Positions 1 through 13,185 of a DNA stretch of 64,000 nt are shown one piece after another (the first letter of the stretch is position 1; each line of letters begins with the position of its first letter). Origin of the DNA: Tyto alba (lineage: Eukaryota; Chordata; Aves; Strigiformes; Tytonidae); the NCBI RefSeq assembly GCF_018691265.1, contig NW_024881261.1, forward strand, positions 24,577,374 through 24,641,373, given 5' to 3'. Below the pieces are notes generated by a model. It had not been told where the DNA came from. It made no database searches and saw only the letters and a list, made by a program, of their open reading frames with translations. The translations under genes were made by a program, and so were the position numbers.

Positions 1-3000
1 CTAAAATAAATGATTACTAGCTGCTGTGTTGATGAAGTGGTATCATAGATTGGAGGATAGGGGTACAGCAGCAAAACCACTTCAGAATGATATGTAGAAA
101 TCATGTAATTGAGGAACCTGAGGCTGATGTAACTCTAGAGGTTAGTTTACCAATGAATAGATCATCTGATTGCCTCTGCTAGTTTTCGTATCACTAGTAG
201 TCATGTCACCACTGACCTGACAGGGAAGAGTATCAGGAGAGTACTTGAGTCTTTCTGCAACTGCAGATTTCTGTAGGAAATCCTCTAAGCTGAAAATAGT
301 TGGCAGCTGGAAGAGTATTGTATCTGCTTCTCTTGTTTTACTCTAGTCTAGACATCTACTTCTGGCTGCTATTGGGATGCAATACTGGACTAGGCAGAAC
401 TTTGAGGTGATAATTAACTATTGCAGCTTTTAAGTTCAAAAGATTCATGGCCTGCACCTCTCATTCTTGGTTTTTGGCCTAGAGAGAGAAGAAGAATGTG
501 AGCAATAATGAAAAGTAAGACAAAAAGTGTTTAGGAAAAAATGGTCCTGGGCATGTTATAACATTGCATCTGTTACTCTTTTGCATAAAAAGAATATTTT
601 AATATTTTATTTTTTAGAAAAATAGTGATGATAGTAATACAACAGAGTACAACTCACACATTTGTGAAGCATGGCAGAGCATTTACTGTGTTTTCCACAG
701 TGTTCAAGATGTTTGGTTTAGATTTGAAAATAGATTTTAAGCCATAATTGTCTTAAGCCTGTATTACCAACTAGAAAGAGACTCCAGAGTTAATCTGCCC
801 TAAAGGCAAAATTTTTAATTCTGACTGTACAATGTAACAATATGTAAGTAGAAAATACAAGGGTGGATTTAGACTTTCACATGTAGAATACAACACCTAG
901 TGTGCTACCCAGGACATGAATGCCATTTTCTAATCTGAAGCCTACAAATAGCTATAATAGCTGAAAAGCCATCATTGAATCACTGTCAATATACCTGTAG
1001 TCAGAGTCATCCTTGCCTCCTTTTGTTTCCCCATTTGGGAGAATAATTCATATCATTGACCGAGTACAGGATGTTTTGGTGCTGAGTGACATATTGTCAG
1101 GAAGGAAGAGCACTGCCACATTCCCCCCTATTCTCCTCATTTTGGCCCAACAAACCTTACTTTTTTCTTGCTTCCTCCTTTCCACTCATAACATAAATTT
1201 TTTTGTGCATATGCAACTGATGCATCAGTTGGGATTTGGAAAATAATTTTCTCCTCCTCCTAACAGTAATTCAGCAGTATTGTTATAGCAAGTAAGAGAT
1301 TTTTTTCAAAAATCTAAGTTCAATCATCTTCTTGTCTTTTCATTCTTACTAGTACTGTGTATATTGTAATGCTAAAAGTAGTCACCTACATTTTATTGTA
1401 AATTGATACTACTTAATACTGCATCAGTTATACAATACTGTGTTGTTCTCTTGCTACAATTCAGCTAAGTTTTCCATTTTTATAATTTTAACAGTAGGTA
1501 TGTTTTAGTTTTAAACTAATAGATAACATATAGCTTTATTTGGAACTCATGGAAGCTGCTTCCACTGGTAGCTGGAAGATTCTTAAAACAGGAAAAGCAA
1601 ACCCCAAGAAGTCTTAATATTATTGAGTGTATGTCCCCTTTAGGTGGCATATCTGTGTTCTTGGTTTTGCCAATTCAAAATGTCCAGTGAAAATCAATTT
1701 CTGGTTTTAATACAAGAAAAGGGAGATTGAGACAGTAAGAATCTTGGTTTGTTGATATGGCCAGTGGCAAAAGATCAGTGTTGTAGAGTGACTCATCTAT
1801 ACTAGAAGGGCAGTAGTAGCCCACAGCTAAATAAAAAGAAAAATCAGTTACACTGAGTGTAATCCTATGTTTTGAATATGTGCTTTAATTATTTTAATTG
1901 AAGTAAGACTAAATACTTATTATAACATCAATAAACTAAAAATTTGTGTTATGAATTAGACAAAGTCTTAGAGACAATCCAGTGCAGATTTTTTGGGCTA
2001 AATCTAGAATGATTTTATAGTCCCTTCAAGTTGAAGAGCTCTGGCTAAATATGGAAGTTTTGATGAAATGCATAAAGCATGTTAGCTGTAAATTCTACAT
2101 TAGTAATATTTGCTTTGGAGTTTAGTTTGCTTTCACCGATAAGTTTGCCTAGCAGTACTTAGAAATCATGATTGCCCTGAAATAGATGATAGTTCAAAAA
2201 TAAGACATGTGCAAATTAGGAGTTAATATTTGCCTGATATAACAAATGAGTGAGAATTTTTAGAGCAGGCATAAAAGCAGTTCTCAAATTAAACTCTCTT
2301 GTTTAAAAAGAATGAAAAGCTTTTAGAAATTCTGTGAAACATTGTGGGTTCATCTTCCATGTCAGTAGTGTTTATTGCCACAAGAGCCACAAATGTTTGA
2401 GAAAATATTATAAACTACCCAGTTCTACCCAGATGTTAAGGATTATTATTAATGACTCATTTTGCTTTGTAATTGCCATAAAGTTTTTTTCATTACTAAA
2501 ACCTCTCATGAGAAGACAGCTTTCCCAAAATCTCTCAGTATACTGTTTTTTTATATTGAACTTCATAGTTTGCTTATTTTCTAAAAGCTCTTAGCTTCTA
2601 ATGTTGGATATCAAGTACTTTTTTTGTCTAGAATGCATTATAAAAGGACACACATATGGTTGATCTGTCTTTGTTTTATTTTGTATAGCCTTGTTTGGCA
2701 TAATGTTTCAAATAATGGAACACCAAAGATCCTTCAGCCCCAAAATACTCTCTGCTCTTTCAGTAATAATGGGCTGGAAAAATTGGATTTCATTCTTCTG
2801 TCATGTTTGTTCCTTCTAACTTGCCACTTTAAAAAGATAACTGCCATGTTGGCAATAGAATCCTGGATTTCAAGTGTATGGAAGCAGACAACTTACGCTG
2901 CAAAGGTGGTTGGTTTAGTTTCCAGAGAGTGATCCTTGTTTTAAAATCTCCTTGGACCTCAACCTTCTTCATGATAATGTTCTTTATACTTCATATTTTA

Positions 3001-3841
3001 TAGTTTAATTTGCTTGTGCCACATGGAAGATTTCTGTTGCGTACTGTAATTTGATGTAAAATACAAAAATTCATCTTGTCATTTCAGAGTCACTCCTCCT
3101 GATGAACTGCACGATTCAGTAGACCACAGTCACATAAGCCTTTAAAAATGAGTCATGGACCTCTTAAATCATCTAAAAAACAGTAATAGTACAATCTGAA
3201 GCTGTTGTCATAGATAGGAGGTGTGACCTTTTTTTGCAATATGGAAGGAAATTAAATGAGAGGGGGCAAAGAGCATGTTACAAAGGAGTTTAGTGCTCTG
3301 TAGGTAATACTGCTCATGTTTTTATTTAACATATTTAAGATACTTTGTTAGGATGTGGGATACCACATTTGGTTTACAGTGTGGTTTTCCTGAAAGGGTA
3401 GCATTGGTTAAGGACAAGAAAGCAAACAAATAATTTTCTTCGGATATATGTGGTTGATGTTCTGTGACTGTTGGCTGTTAAGAGCCCCAGACTAGTGGTG
3501 TTTCTTTTGCCTTTCACTAATGTGAGTGTGTATGGTTCGTGGTGCAAATGTAGCAGTAAATCTAAGTGAAATTTTTCTCGTTTCGCTGATATTTTTGTTA
3601 TATACCTCACAGATTTTTATAAGAGATTGTCATATGCTGGTAAAACCACCTGATACGTTTAGAACTAAATATTTGATGCATTACGTTGACTATACTGTAT
3701 ATTTACTAATTAAAATTTTGTTGAAATTTTATTACTGTCATGTGTACATAATGAGTATTTGAATTTTTAATATAAATGTTACAGTAGGTTTCTCTTCTAA
3801 TAAAAAGATAGCTTGTCATCTGATTTCAGCAAGCTCATCCT
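1..3841. other. Unique intronic sequence, no feature seen
   Basis: AT-rich, with short open frames of at most about 100 codons that show no family resemblance. No transposon, RNA gene or regulatory cluster could be recognised. Confidence 0.6.
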
Positions 3842-3859
3842 AAAAAAAAAAAAAAAAAA
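3842..3859. repeat. Poly-A tract (18 A)
   Basis: Eighteen uninterrupted A residues between CATCCT and GGGACT. No retroelement body is recognisable upstream. Confidence 0.97.
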
Positions 3860-5057
3860 GGGACTAAAGATTACTTAATTTCAGAAAATAAATTTTCAGA
3901 TACTAGCAAGTCAGATGCAAAATTAAGCGGACTTTCAGGTTGCTGCTTTTGTCAAAATGGATTTAGATCTAGGGAAATTCCTGTGGATTTAAGTGAATTC
4001 TCCCAAGAAGTGGTGTATGTGAGAGAATGAAGAAAACTACTTGCTAAAACATGCACAACGTTTAGAAATGCGCACTTATTATTCCTTTCAAAGCTGATAT
4101 TGCATGCATTTGTACCTGTTTACAACTGGCTTGAAAACAGTTTGATAAGTCTGCTTTCAGAGATGGCCATGCTATTGTAGCTGTGACATAGCAGTATTGA
4201 CAGCTGGTTTTAGCTGAATGAGAGTTGAGCTACTTTGAGCAATGCTTTGTTCTTGATAGTTTAAGGTGCTCCCCAAAGTTACAGGGAGTTTGTTTAGTGC
4301 AACTGTTCAGGCATGGGTTGGACAAAGTTATTGTCATTGGTTTTTCTTTTAAGTCTAAAACCAGGAATTAACCTTATCCCCTTCCTCTTATGTCACTCTC
4401 ATTAGGTATTTAAACATACATAAAACTGGGATTTAGATACTGTTTATTTTCTTTAAAGTGTTTTCTTAAACAGCATAAAAAACATTGAAAACTCTTGAGA
4501 GAGTGAGTTTGTAGAGTAAGGCAAGTGCTAAGGGAAGGGTAGGAGATCATGGCCGTGGCACAGGGAAATGTGCACAAAATACTCTTAGCTTTCAGTAGTC
4601 TGCAGTTTAAGGTTTTCCTCTGGTACAGGTGCTAGCATGTTACTCAAGGTTTCTTGAGGTTTATGAGTGTTTCTGAAGTAAATGTAAATAATAGATTTTT
4701 TTAATTTCTGTGTTTGTGGCATCCTGGAATAACAATACACTTCAGCAGTATATGTATGGCAGTGTAATTTTTTGTTTTAAACTTGTCACCTGGTAGTTTT
4801 ATTTGATGTCCTTTAGTCCCCATAGTATGAGAGTCACTGTGCAGTTGTTCTCTGTGTCCTTCCTGATGCTAGAAGCTAGCTGTTTGTTCTAGAAAGGGTG
4901 TGTTCATATGAGAGGGTTGGCATGGAGTGAGATGATGTGAATGTAGAATGCCAGGCTGACCCCATATGGGTCTTGTTAGGGTAGGTAGGTTGTCAAGAAA
5001 TGCATCTAACTTTTGAAGTGGAATAGGCTAATGTGTGCAAAGGCTTTAGAGTCCTAA
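3860..5057. other. Unique intronic sequence, no feature seen
   Basis: Nothing recognisable lies between the poly-A tract and the MITE-like relic. Confidence 0.55.
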
Positions 5058-5293
5058 GGCTTGCCTGCAGAAACTAGAAATAATTAGAGTGTGAGTTTAT
5101 ACCACGGTAGTAGCTCTACTAGTACATGAGTACTCTGAATGCACACCACAGTGAAGGTGCTGCAAGATGTGCTTTCATACTAAAAAATATGGATAAGCTG
5201 CAAGTATAGCTTGTCCAGAAGCTACCATGGAGTACATACCATATTACAATCTGGTTTACTTACTGTACGTTTGTTTTCCAGTGTGGACAAGCC
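5058..5293. mobile_element. Possible MITE-like DNA transposon relic
   Basis: The left edge GGCTTGCCTGCAGAAAC and the reverse complement of the right edge, GGCTTGTCCACACTGGAAAAC, share a common start and a similar body, suggesting imperfect terminal inverted repeats 236 bp apart. Inner words such as ACTCTGAATGCACACCACAG recall abundant non-autonomous DNA transposons of reptiles and birds. No clear target-site duplication is visible, so the superfamily (hAT or Harbinger) stays open. Confidence 0.42.
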
Positions 5294-5892
5294 CAAATAC
5301 AGCATGTGTGCATAGATTTCTATTTTCTCTTAGTAACTTTATCTTTCCTTTTTTTCACTTTTACATTGAGCCATAGTATCTCTTAATTTTGTGAGTAATA
5401 TTTGGTTTTCACATGTTTATGACATCCTGGCTCTAAATTTCACAGTCCCCATTTTCTTACTCTTTTTGTACACTTAGTCTGTCTGCAATCATGGAGACTT
5501 GATTCTGGCTCCAAAGAGCTGAACACTATGTTTCAGATGAGTATGTATGATTGTAATTTATTCAGAATTATTTGCTAAACTTAATATAGACTCTTTGTTT
5601 TCTTTGTAGTTGCTGAGCAATGATTTTTTCCCAAGTAGGTAAACCTTGAGGGACTGTTATTTTTTTTTTTCCTAGTTCAAACCCCTGAAATTAAAACAGA
5701 AAACCTTTCTTTACTCATTTGAATGGCTGTGGAAGACATAGGATAATTGTGTAAATATTCTAGTGATGGAGAATTGGAGATTAAAAGATAAGAAAAAAAA
5801 ATCTATCATCTAGATTTTGGGAATGTAAAGACAAAAGAAATTAAACAATTGACAGCATGTGGAAATACTACCTTTCTTGAGGCCTGAGTCTA

Positions 5893-5920
5893 TATTTCTG
5901 CCCAGGCCTCGGAAGAGCAT
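5893..5920 (+). repeat. 28-bp dispersed repeat, copy 1
   Basis: TATTTCTGCCCAGGCCTCGG followed by AAGAGCAT is repeated about 900 bp downstream with one mismatch (27 of 28 identical). The flanks are not clearly alignable. It may be a fragment of a repeat family or a local duplication. Confidence 0.75.
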
Positions 5921-6235
5921 GCATGGTTTGGTGTTGCCAGTGAAGAAGAATGCGAGCTGAAGAAAGACTGTGTGCTTCTCAGAAATCAGTTTGCTGTTTT
6001 GTAAGTGATATCTGGATAGATTAGGTTTTGTGAAGTTGAAAATCCCTCCCCTTCCCCTCCCCCCCCCCAAAAAAAAGCTTTTTTTTTTTTAAGTTGCTTT
6101 TTTATGGTTTTGTCTTATATTGTTTAGGCAACTCACAAGGAATTGTATACACAGGTATGTATACTTTCTCCCAAAAGTGTAAACTTGTGCTGATTTAAAA
6201 ACCTAAGGTTATTGTATATCCAGTTGCAGTAAGTT

Positions 6236-6374
6236 AAAAACAAAAAAAAAAAACAAAAACAAAACAAAACAACAAAAAAACCCACAAAAAACAAACAAAC
6301 AAAACAAAAACAAACAAACAAACAAAAACAAACACACAAAACAAAACAAAACCAACAAAAATCAAAAAACAAAA
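6236..6374. repeat. A/C-rich simple repeat, (CAAA)n/(CAAAA)n
   Basis: About 139 bp of almost only A and C in mixed CAAA, CAAAA and CAAAAA units, without G and with a single T. Such tracts are frequent in bird genomes. An apparent minus-strand Phe/Cys-rich reading frame here is purely a product of the repeat. Confidence 0.95.
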
Positions 6375-6795
6375 CTTGGTAATTATAAAATGTGGTCTGC
6401 TATACATGGCTTAATTCCAGAACAATGATTTTCAAAAAATCAGTAATATTCTGGAAAGAATTTTATCACAGTAATGCCCTCCTACATCTACCTCGCAGTT
6501 GCCTGTAACCTTGATCAAAATGGGGGTATAAATTCAACCTTACAAATCATTCCATGTTTTCACAGCAGAACGTTTCTTATTCGTACTGGTTATTGTGCAG
6601 AGCACTTATGATTTGTAAGGTCAATTCCATAGATAAATGTAACCAAGTAATCAACAAATACTTTAGAAAGACAGTAGTGGAAAGTGGAGGAGGACATGGT
6701 GGACATGTAGTGGTGACTTATGGTGTGCTTTTTTCCCAGTATTGCTGGTTTCTTAAACAGTCTGAGTACAAATTCTGTGAAGTGTGAATGGGCTG

Positions 6796-6823
6796 TATTT
6801 CTGCCCAGGCCTGGGAAGAGCAT
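6796..6823 (+). repeat. 28-bp dispersed repeat, copy 2
   Basis: This is the second copy of the word at 5893-5920, with G in place of C at base 18. An A/C-rich simple repeat lies between the two copies. Confidence 0.75.
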
Positions 6824-8870
6824 CTATGCCTTCAGACACCATCTAGTTTAATTTCTTTTTCTTTGGATATAGTCTTAGTGGCACCACAATATAAATAGTC
6901 CAGGTGTTTTACCCTGACTCGCTGCTCTGAGATCCTTTCCTAGAATTTTTTCTGTCCAGATCTGCTAATCTGTTTTGCCCCAAAAAAACATTCCCACCTT
7001 TATGTCTGTTCTTGAATTATAGGAATACATTTGTCAGTATAACCTGCTAGTAACTGTACACACACAACTTGGTAGTAGTAAATTTTAATGTAGAATTTTT
7101 TCACTCTGAGAGTGCTCCCCAAAAGGGCCCTGTGTTACTATGCAAGGACATCATGTACATTTACACTGTGGATCTAGGTCAATTTTTCTAAGCTCAAGTT
7201 GACACACTGAAGTTTGCTTGTCTGCGTGAGGGTGGGCACACAATGTGCAATTCTGTTACTATGCATGTCCTGGCATTACTGTATCTTGTGAATGACACAG
7301 AGGTTCGTGGGGCTCATCCCAGGGTTAGGTAAATCAGTAAGCCAAATCACTGTCCCATATGTTTCCTAAGCAGTTATGTTAATGCTAATCGATCCTTTTG
7401 GGGCACATAATTATATGTTGCAAATAATTAGAAGTCTTGCCGTGGAGCTCATCAGAATCCACATTCAGACTAGTTACCTTAGCAGGAACTGAATTGTTCT
7501 AGCTTGAATTTTATTTTATATTTTGTCATAATGGGTTCTGCAGTGACAAAATGCATCCAGCTGACAGTCGTCTGCTTCCCTTGTAGGTTACTACCCGCAG
7601 GGCAAAACTCCAAAGATAATATCTATACTTTGAATTGAACTCTGAAATGTAAAAAAAATCTATCCATAAAAAGGGCTAATGGTGAGCAGTAATGTTACCA
7701 CCTCAAGAATTGTTTTTTCCTCTAAACCATTGTTCATAATACAAGCCTGCTCATAAATACCAAGTATATGTTCTCAGGGGAAAATCTGAAGAATATTTTC
7801 TTAAATATACCAAACAAATTTGAGTATTCCAGTTCTCTTCTTTTAAAACAAATATTTTCTGGAAGACTAGTCTCTCACAAAAGTGCGTATTGATGTGGTA
7901 TCCATGTGGGACAGAAAAGGATTGTTTGAGCTCACTCAAGTGAAGTCTTCCAACCCTTTTGTAACAAATACAGACACCAGTAGATGAATGAGTGTTACAG
8001 CTGGTGCCTGTCGTGATCACATGTTCTGCTTATGGATCTTGTCTTACTCTAGACTTGATGTATTATGATAATTGAAGTAATAAGCCTCACAGTGAAAGTT
8101 TCAAGAAGTAACAGATACAGCCTCTACTCAGTCTTGAAATGCCTCCATTTATTAAATTGAGGGTTTGAAGTTTAGGAGAGCAGTATTTGTGTGGCTTTAT
8201 TTTATGAAAAGACTGAAATGTTTGCTCTATTTCTAGTGAGTGTAGGTGGAAGAAGGCAACATTTTGTTAAATACGTGCAAATATAACAACATTCTGACAG
8301 GAGAAATGCTAATTTATAAAAATTTCCCTCACGTATGTATAATTGATAAGGCTAAAGTCTCCCACTGAAGTTTCTATATGATGGATCCATTTCACAAAGG
8401 AACGTGATTCTTTCATAATGATGCTTTTAACACTGATATAACAAATCGGTGGATTCTGGAAATGTGCCTTTTAGCATTGCAGTGTCTTTTGTTCATATTT
8501 TTCTATACAGAAGATCCACTTGGTTCTTCATCCAAGTAACCTATGCCTTGTGTAGTCTCAGTATTTTCATGTGTGGTCTTCAGCACACAGCAGCAAGATC
8601 AATGTCTGTGCTGCAGAAGGAAAGAAAACTAACAGATGTCTGTGAACATAAGGTAGTATAGTGGAAGTAGAGATGGGGTCCAATGCTCTCTGTAACTTTT
8701 TAGAGAGTTTTATGGAAACTTAACATTTCTGGAGTGCTGGTGTCCCATACCAGTGTCTCAGAGCATGATGGCTGCCTATTGTAGGAACCCTGCTTGTCAG
8801 CAATCCCAACACTGCAATTTACCTGATTTATTTGTAGAAGATGCAAGGTCTCCAATTCAGTGTGTCCTTC
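6824..8870. other. Intronic sequence with little structure
   Basis: The word GTTACTATGCA occurs twice near 7134 and 7255, and the sequence between has a repeat-like feel (GCTTGTCTGCGTGAGGG). No family could be named. The rest is unremarkable. Confidence 0.45.
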
Positions 8871-8940
8871 ATAAAACAAAACAAATCAAACCCTCAAAAA
8901 AACTAAACCAAAAACCCACAAAAAAAAACACCAAAGAAAA
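8871..8940. repeat. A/C-rich low-complexity tract
   Basis: About 70 bp of ACAAAAC, CAAACC and CCCACAAAAA-like units, similar in style to the tract at 6.2 kb but less regular. Confidence 0.85.
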
Positions 8941-11609
8941 TTAGTTTACTGATTAGTTTAGAATTTGTACTATTGCTTTCCTTTTTTGTTTTTTGTTACT
9001 GTAATATTTGACTTTTTTTTTTTTAATAGTTACTAGCTTTTTCATGTGTTTGCCACTTCACTGAAGAAGAAAATGTTAATTTGTCTTAATTTAACTTTCT
9101 AGTGAGGTCAGTGCTCTTATTATTTAATAATACGTCAGTATAAAATATTTCTATTGATGTTAGTGGACAAGATTATGTTCTGCTCCCTAAGGCTGCACAG
9201 ATAAATATGCAGGTGTGATATTACATTTTCCCTTTTAATCTTGTGGTTTCCGTGTGTCCTATGAGTAAAATATTGACAGGAAAAACACGCAAAGGACTAA
9301 AGCTTTGGTTCTGTCTGTCTAACCATCTTCATCAGTCAGTATAGCTGTTAAAGAAGTTAAATGCCAGTGATGTGTTGTTTAGCAAGATTGCTTTATGCTA
9401 AAAGCAGGTAGTACTGTTGTTGCATTAACTGGTCCCAAGGACCTACAGTTCCTTACAGGGCAGTTGGTACACAGGACAATTTTAGTGCACTAATTTAAAT
9501 GTAGTTTTTAAAAGTACTGTCTTACTTGAGTAACTCTAGTCTGAAGTACTGCATTTCCCTTGTGCAAAGCTTTTTTGTCCCTGAATTGCAGTATGTTTTT
9601 GCCATAACATACGGTGTTCAGGAAAAAGCACTTGGTCCTGAAGACTTATAAGCAAAAAAGAATACTGGTAGCAGTATTTCAATCCTTCCAGAAATCTCTG
9701 AGAACTGCCTATTATGAATGGATTTCATATGTGAGAGAAATAATGACCATTTAGGGTACAACAGTGAGGGAACTGAAAATAGATTTTTGAGGGTTTTGTC
9801 TTTCTATTTCTTGGACTTTTGAGCATACTATAAGGTCAAGGGTGGAATTGTTGTCTGGATGGTAAATCCTGCTGTGGTGCTGGTTTATTTCAGCATGCAG
9901 TCTTGTATTACAGAAAGAACTAGTGGAATAATGAATCCAATTATAATCTGTGAGAAGCTCAGTTAAACTCTACTAAGAAAAGCATCTGGTTTGTTATAGT
10001 CTTCCTGAACATTTAAACAACTGTGTGCATGTTTCAGCTTCAAGCTGATCTCTCAAAAATATGTAAATGCATGCTTTACACGATTCTGTCATAAAATTCA
10101 GTTGGTTGCATTACTTATGTGCCCTTTTCACAGCATTCTCTCACCTCCCACTCATCTTTAGCAAACCTCTGTAGTTATTCCTACTGATTAAATTGGTGCT
10201 TAGAGCTGAGGAGAGAGCTGCAGGCTATGCATCTTCCGGATCTGATGTGATCTTTGAAGATGTTGGTGATTTGTGGATGGGCTTTTAACTTACCCATTTA
10301 AACCTGGGAGTAAAGTTGACATTCAGAAACAGCAAGCAGCTCTAGACATGTATCATGGAAGACTGAACATGAATGTTTGTGAGAAGATAGCAGACCATAC
10401 CTTCGGTGCTGGTTTTAGATTTGTGCTAGGCAATAAACTTCCTTTCCTGTTTACTGTTTCAAAGTAACAATTTTGCATCACGATCAAGTGAAGAGTGGCT
10501 TGATGCAGGAATAAACATTAAACCCATGTGTCCTTTGTATAGTAATACTACAGAGGTGAAGTTTGAGCAGGAAGGCAAGACAGTAAATGCTTTTTTTTCT
10601 CCAGCTGCAGGAATGTACTGAGTGCAACAAATGTAAAAGGCAAAAGTAATTGTGTGATCCATAAAAATGTTGGCCCAGGTAGACACAACTGTTGATCTAG
10701 TCAAGGGATGAATGGGTGGAAATCACAAATATTATCTTCCTCATATTCTCTGCCTCAAAGTTCTGAGTATGTAAATGTTATTGTTATTCAGTACTTAATT
10801 GTAAAATTTGCTAAGATATTTGATCCTGAGTTTTTGATCCTGAGTGATGTGATATTCCATGTGTTTAAATATATACCACATGAAAAAAAAAAAGTGACTC
10901 CTTAGTATATACTGTTTGATGGAAAAGGCAACTAAAGAAAACCTTCCCTATCCTTAGAACCTTAACACAGAATTCCCTAAAGTCTGCCTTTATAGTGAAA
11001 TTTTTTATCAGACTTCAGGTTCTATTACTATAAATGTGAAATTACTCTTAAGAATGCCATAGATCTTGTATTGTAAAGATACTGATATATAAAGGTTTAC
11101 TGAATTTGCTGCTTGTCCGTTTTCAGAGTTGAAATTCAATTTTAAGGCTTGGGGTCAGCATTTTTCAAAGTTTGCAAAACTGTAATCCTTGAAAAATATT
11201 GTACATAAAATAGCAAGCTGTTTTGTATTTGCTAAAAGCTGAGAAAGTTATTACTTCGGCTTTTGCCAAGTAAGATGACTAAAAAAAGAAAAGTTTATCA
11301 GAGAGGATTACGGAAGGAACAGATTTATGGCAAGTGTCTGATATATACCCAGAATCCTCATGTTCAACTAAACCAGACTTGCCCTGGGCCTTCTGGAGCA
11401 CAATGCCCTTAGCAAGTAGCTTTCGACAGCTTTTTCAGGAAGCAATATTTTTCTTCAGAAAGCGGGTCACTCCACTGTTTTTCTTTTTCCTTCTCTCCTG
11501 TCTTATCTTTTGAGTTCAGGAAGTATTTTAAATTTACAGCCAGCTTTGAAGGCACGAAGCAAGTTCAGCCCCAGAAGTATTTCCTGTTATGGCATTAATC
11601 TAATTCCAT
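8941..11609. other. Unique intronic sequence, no feature seen
   Basis: Apart from a short direct repeat at 10.8 kb I see only short chance open frames and T- or A-rich runs. Confidence 0.55.
10820..10845. repeat. 12-bp near-tandem direct repeat
   Basis: TTGATCCTGAGT occurs at 10820-10831 and again at 10834-10845, separated by two bases. Confidence 0.9.
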
Positions 11610-11690
11610 GAAAGTAGAACTGATTTTTCATCTGTAAAGTAGATAAAGTGCCTGGAGCACCAGACCATTACTCTGGGTTATCATGATAAA
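11610..11690 (+). mobile_element. Possible MIR-type SINE relic
   Basis: TTTTTCATCTGTAAAGTAGA followed by TAAAGTGCCTGGAGCAC resembles the sense MIR words cctcatctgtaaaatgggga and aatagtgcctggcaca. The tRNA-like head cannot be recognised. Confidence 0.35.
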
Positions 11691-12599
11691 GAGGCTTAGT
11701 TTTGACACCAAAGTGTTTATCAGCCTAACCAGGGGAAGATTTCATCCTTTTTGTTGAAAGAGATATTAATGGATTATTATATTTTTTTGCTTCCTGGAGA
11801 CAATGAGTTCATATTGAAAATGTTGACCCGAAATAACAATGTTCCCATAATATATTATAAGTGAATTTATCTGGAAAGCTACCAGTACCAGGGGGCACAG
11901 AGAAAACTACTTGTAAAATGATAATATAGTGGGCAAGTATGTCATAAGTACATGATAGTGCTAATTTCAGAATTATAAAATAGTTTGAGAGCTCTGGCTG
12001 GAGTTGCTGTTTTCTGTGTGGCTTCAGTGATGCCTGTGAGTGTGTTTAATCTGATCTGCTCATTTTAAGGATGTTCCAAAATATATTACATAATAGCTGT
12101 CAAATACTGTAGATGAGAACAAGTTTCACACCTCAATGGCTAAAATGATGTTGTCTTTATGTTTCTAACAGTGCTTAAAGCATTCTGCATTTACCTAGAA
12201 ATGTGCAAACATCTTATACCTTATTCCTTATTTGTAAGACTGCCTTCTACAGTGTTTAAGATTTTGTTAGTATTTATGTTATGAAGAGATAGTTTGAAAG
12301 TAATATTAAAACTTGTCCTTAAAAACTAGTGCCAGCTTAAAGCTGTGACTGTAGCCCAAGTGTGTACCTGTACAACTAGCTATGCAAATCTGTTTCAGGC
12401 TAGGGGAGCTGTAAGGAATCTCACAGTGCACTTCTTCCCCACTCCAGTTCCACTGTCTGTATTTAGGTGTCAACTCCCCAAATTAACATTCATCTCCATA
12501 TTTTTTTGCTGCCACTTTGGAGCTAGGGATAAACTGTATTCACTGGTCTTGTTAATAAAAATTGTTTACTTTATATGTAATGAATAGGCTTTAGTATGT

Positions 12600-13185
12600 G
12601 AGCTCCTGAGGACTAGGACGTGATGCATTTTTTCATCACTGACCTCTTCCTGGGGAGGTAGGAACCTAAATTGGTCCAGCCAGCACGGATGGGCATGCCA
12701 AAGGCAGCTGTACGGGATGGTGGCTGGAACAGATTTCTGCTAGCGTAAAAAAAACTAGGAGTGCACGGGCCAAGTAAGCCATAAATACTCAAGGTTACAG
12801 GAATCCCCAAGAGTGACTTTAGACTCGAAAGTAACACTCTTAAGAAGCAGATGTAGAAGGAAACATCATTCTGAGCCTGAATGATTTTCAGGGGTGGGGT
12901 GGCGGCGCCTGAGCCGGTGGCTGGTGTGAAGGACCGGAGTCAGCTGGGGCAGCCGGATTGTCCTGAGGATCTGTTGGGCTTGAAAGTCCACTAGCTGAGA
13001 GGGATGCAGAAATATCGCGAGGCTGAGCCAGGATGAGAGGATAGCAGTGCAGTGTGCCCTGCTTCACCTCTGTGGCTGTCACCAAATGCAATAGGTGGTT
13101 CCAGAAAAATGTCTGGGCCCATCTGGGCTAATTCTCTTACACCTTCGGGCCTTAAGCTCTGAATTCTGCCCTGATTCATTTTGCC
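12600..13185. other. GC- and CpG-enriched patch in the intron
   Basis: This stretch is visibly richer in G, C and CpG than its surroundings. The densest part, about 12900-13020, has at least seven CpGs (GGCGGCGCC, GAGCCGG, GACCGGAG, GCCGGATT, ATATCGCGAGG). On the minus strand an open frame is proline/serine-rich with no recognised domain. It could be a small CpG island with a regulatory or lncRNA-promoter role, or a fragment of an unrecognised GC-rich repeat. Confidence 0.5.

Noticed and set aside
1715..1745. 16-bp word GGGAGATTGAGACAGT shared with 35.4 kb
   Set aside because: Too short and isolated, with unrelated flanks; likely coincidence.
2624..2932. 102-codon open frame with GLEKLDF, checked as a possible previous ADK exon
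   Set aside because: The similarity to the ADK words is limited to a few residues and splice sites are lacking.
6133..6372. Minus-strand 79-codon Phe/Cys-rich open frame
   Set aside because: It is a translation of the A/C-rich simple repeat, not a gene.
12888..13179. Minus-strand Pro/Ser-rich open frames in the CpG patch
   Set aside because: Short, without domain or splice context; explained by local GC-rich composition.
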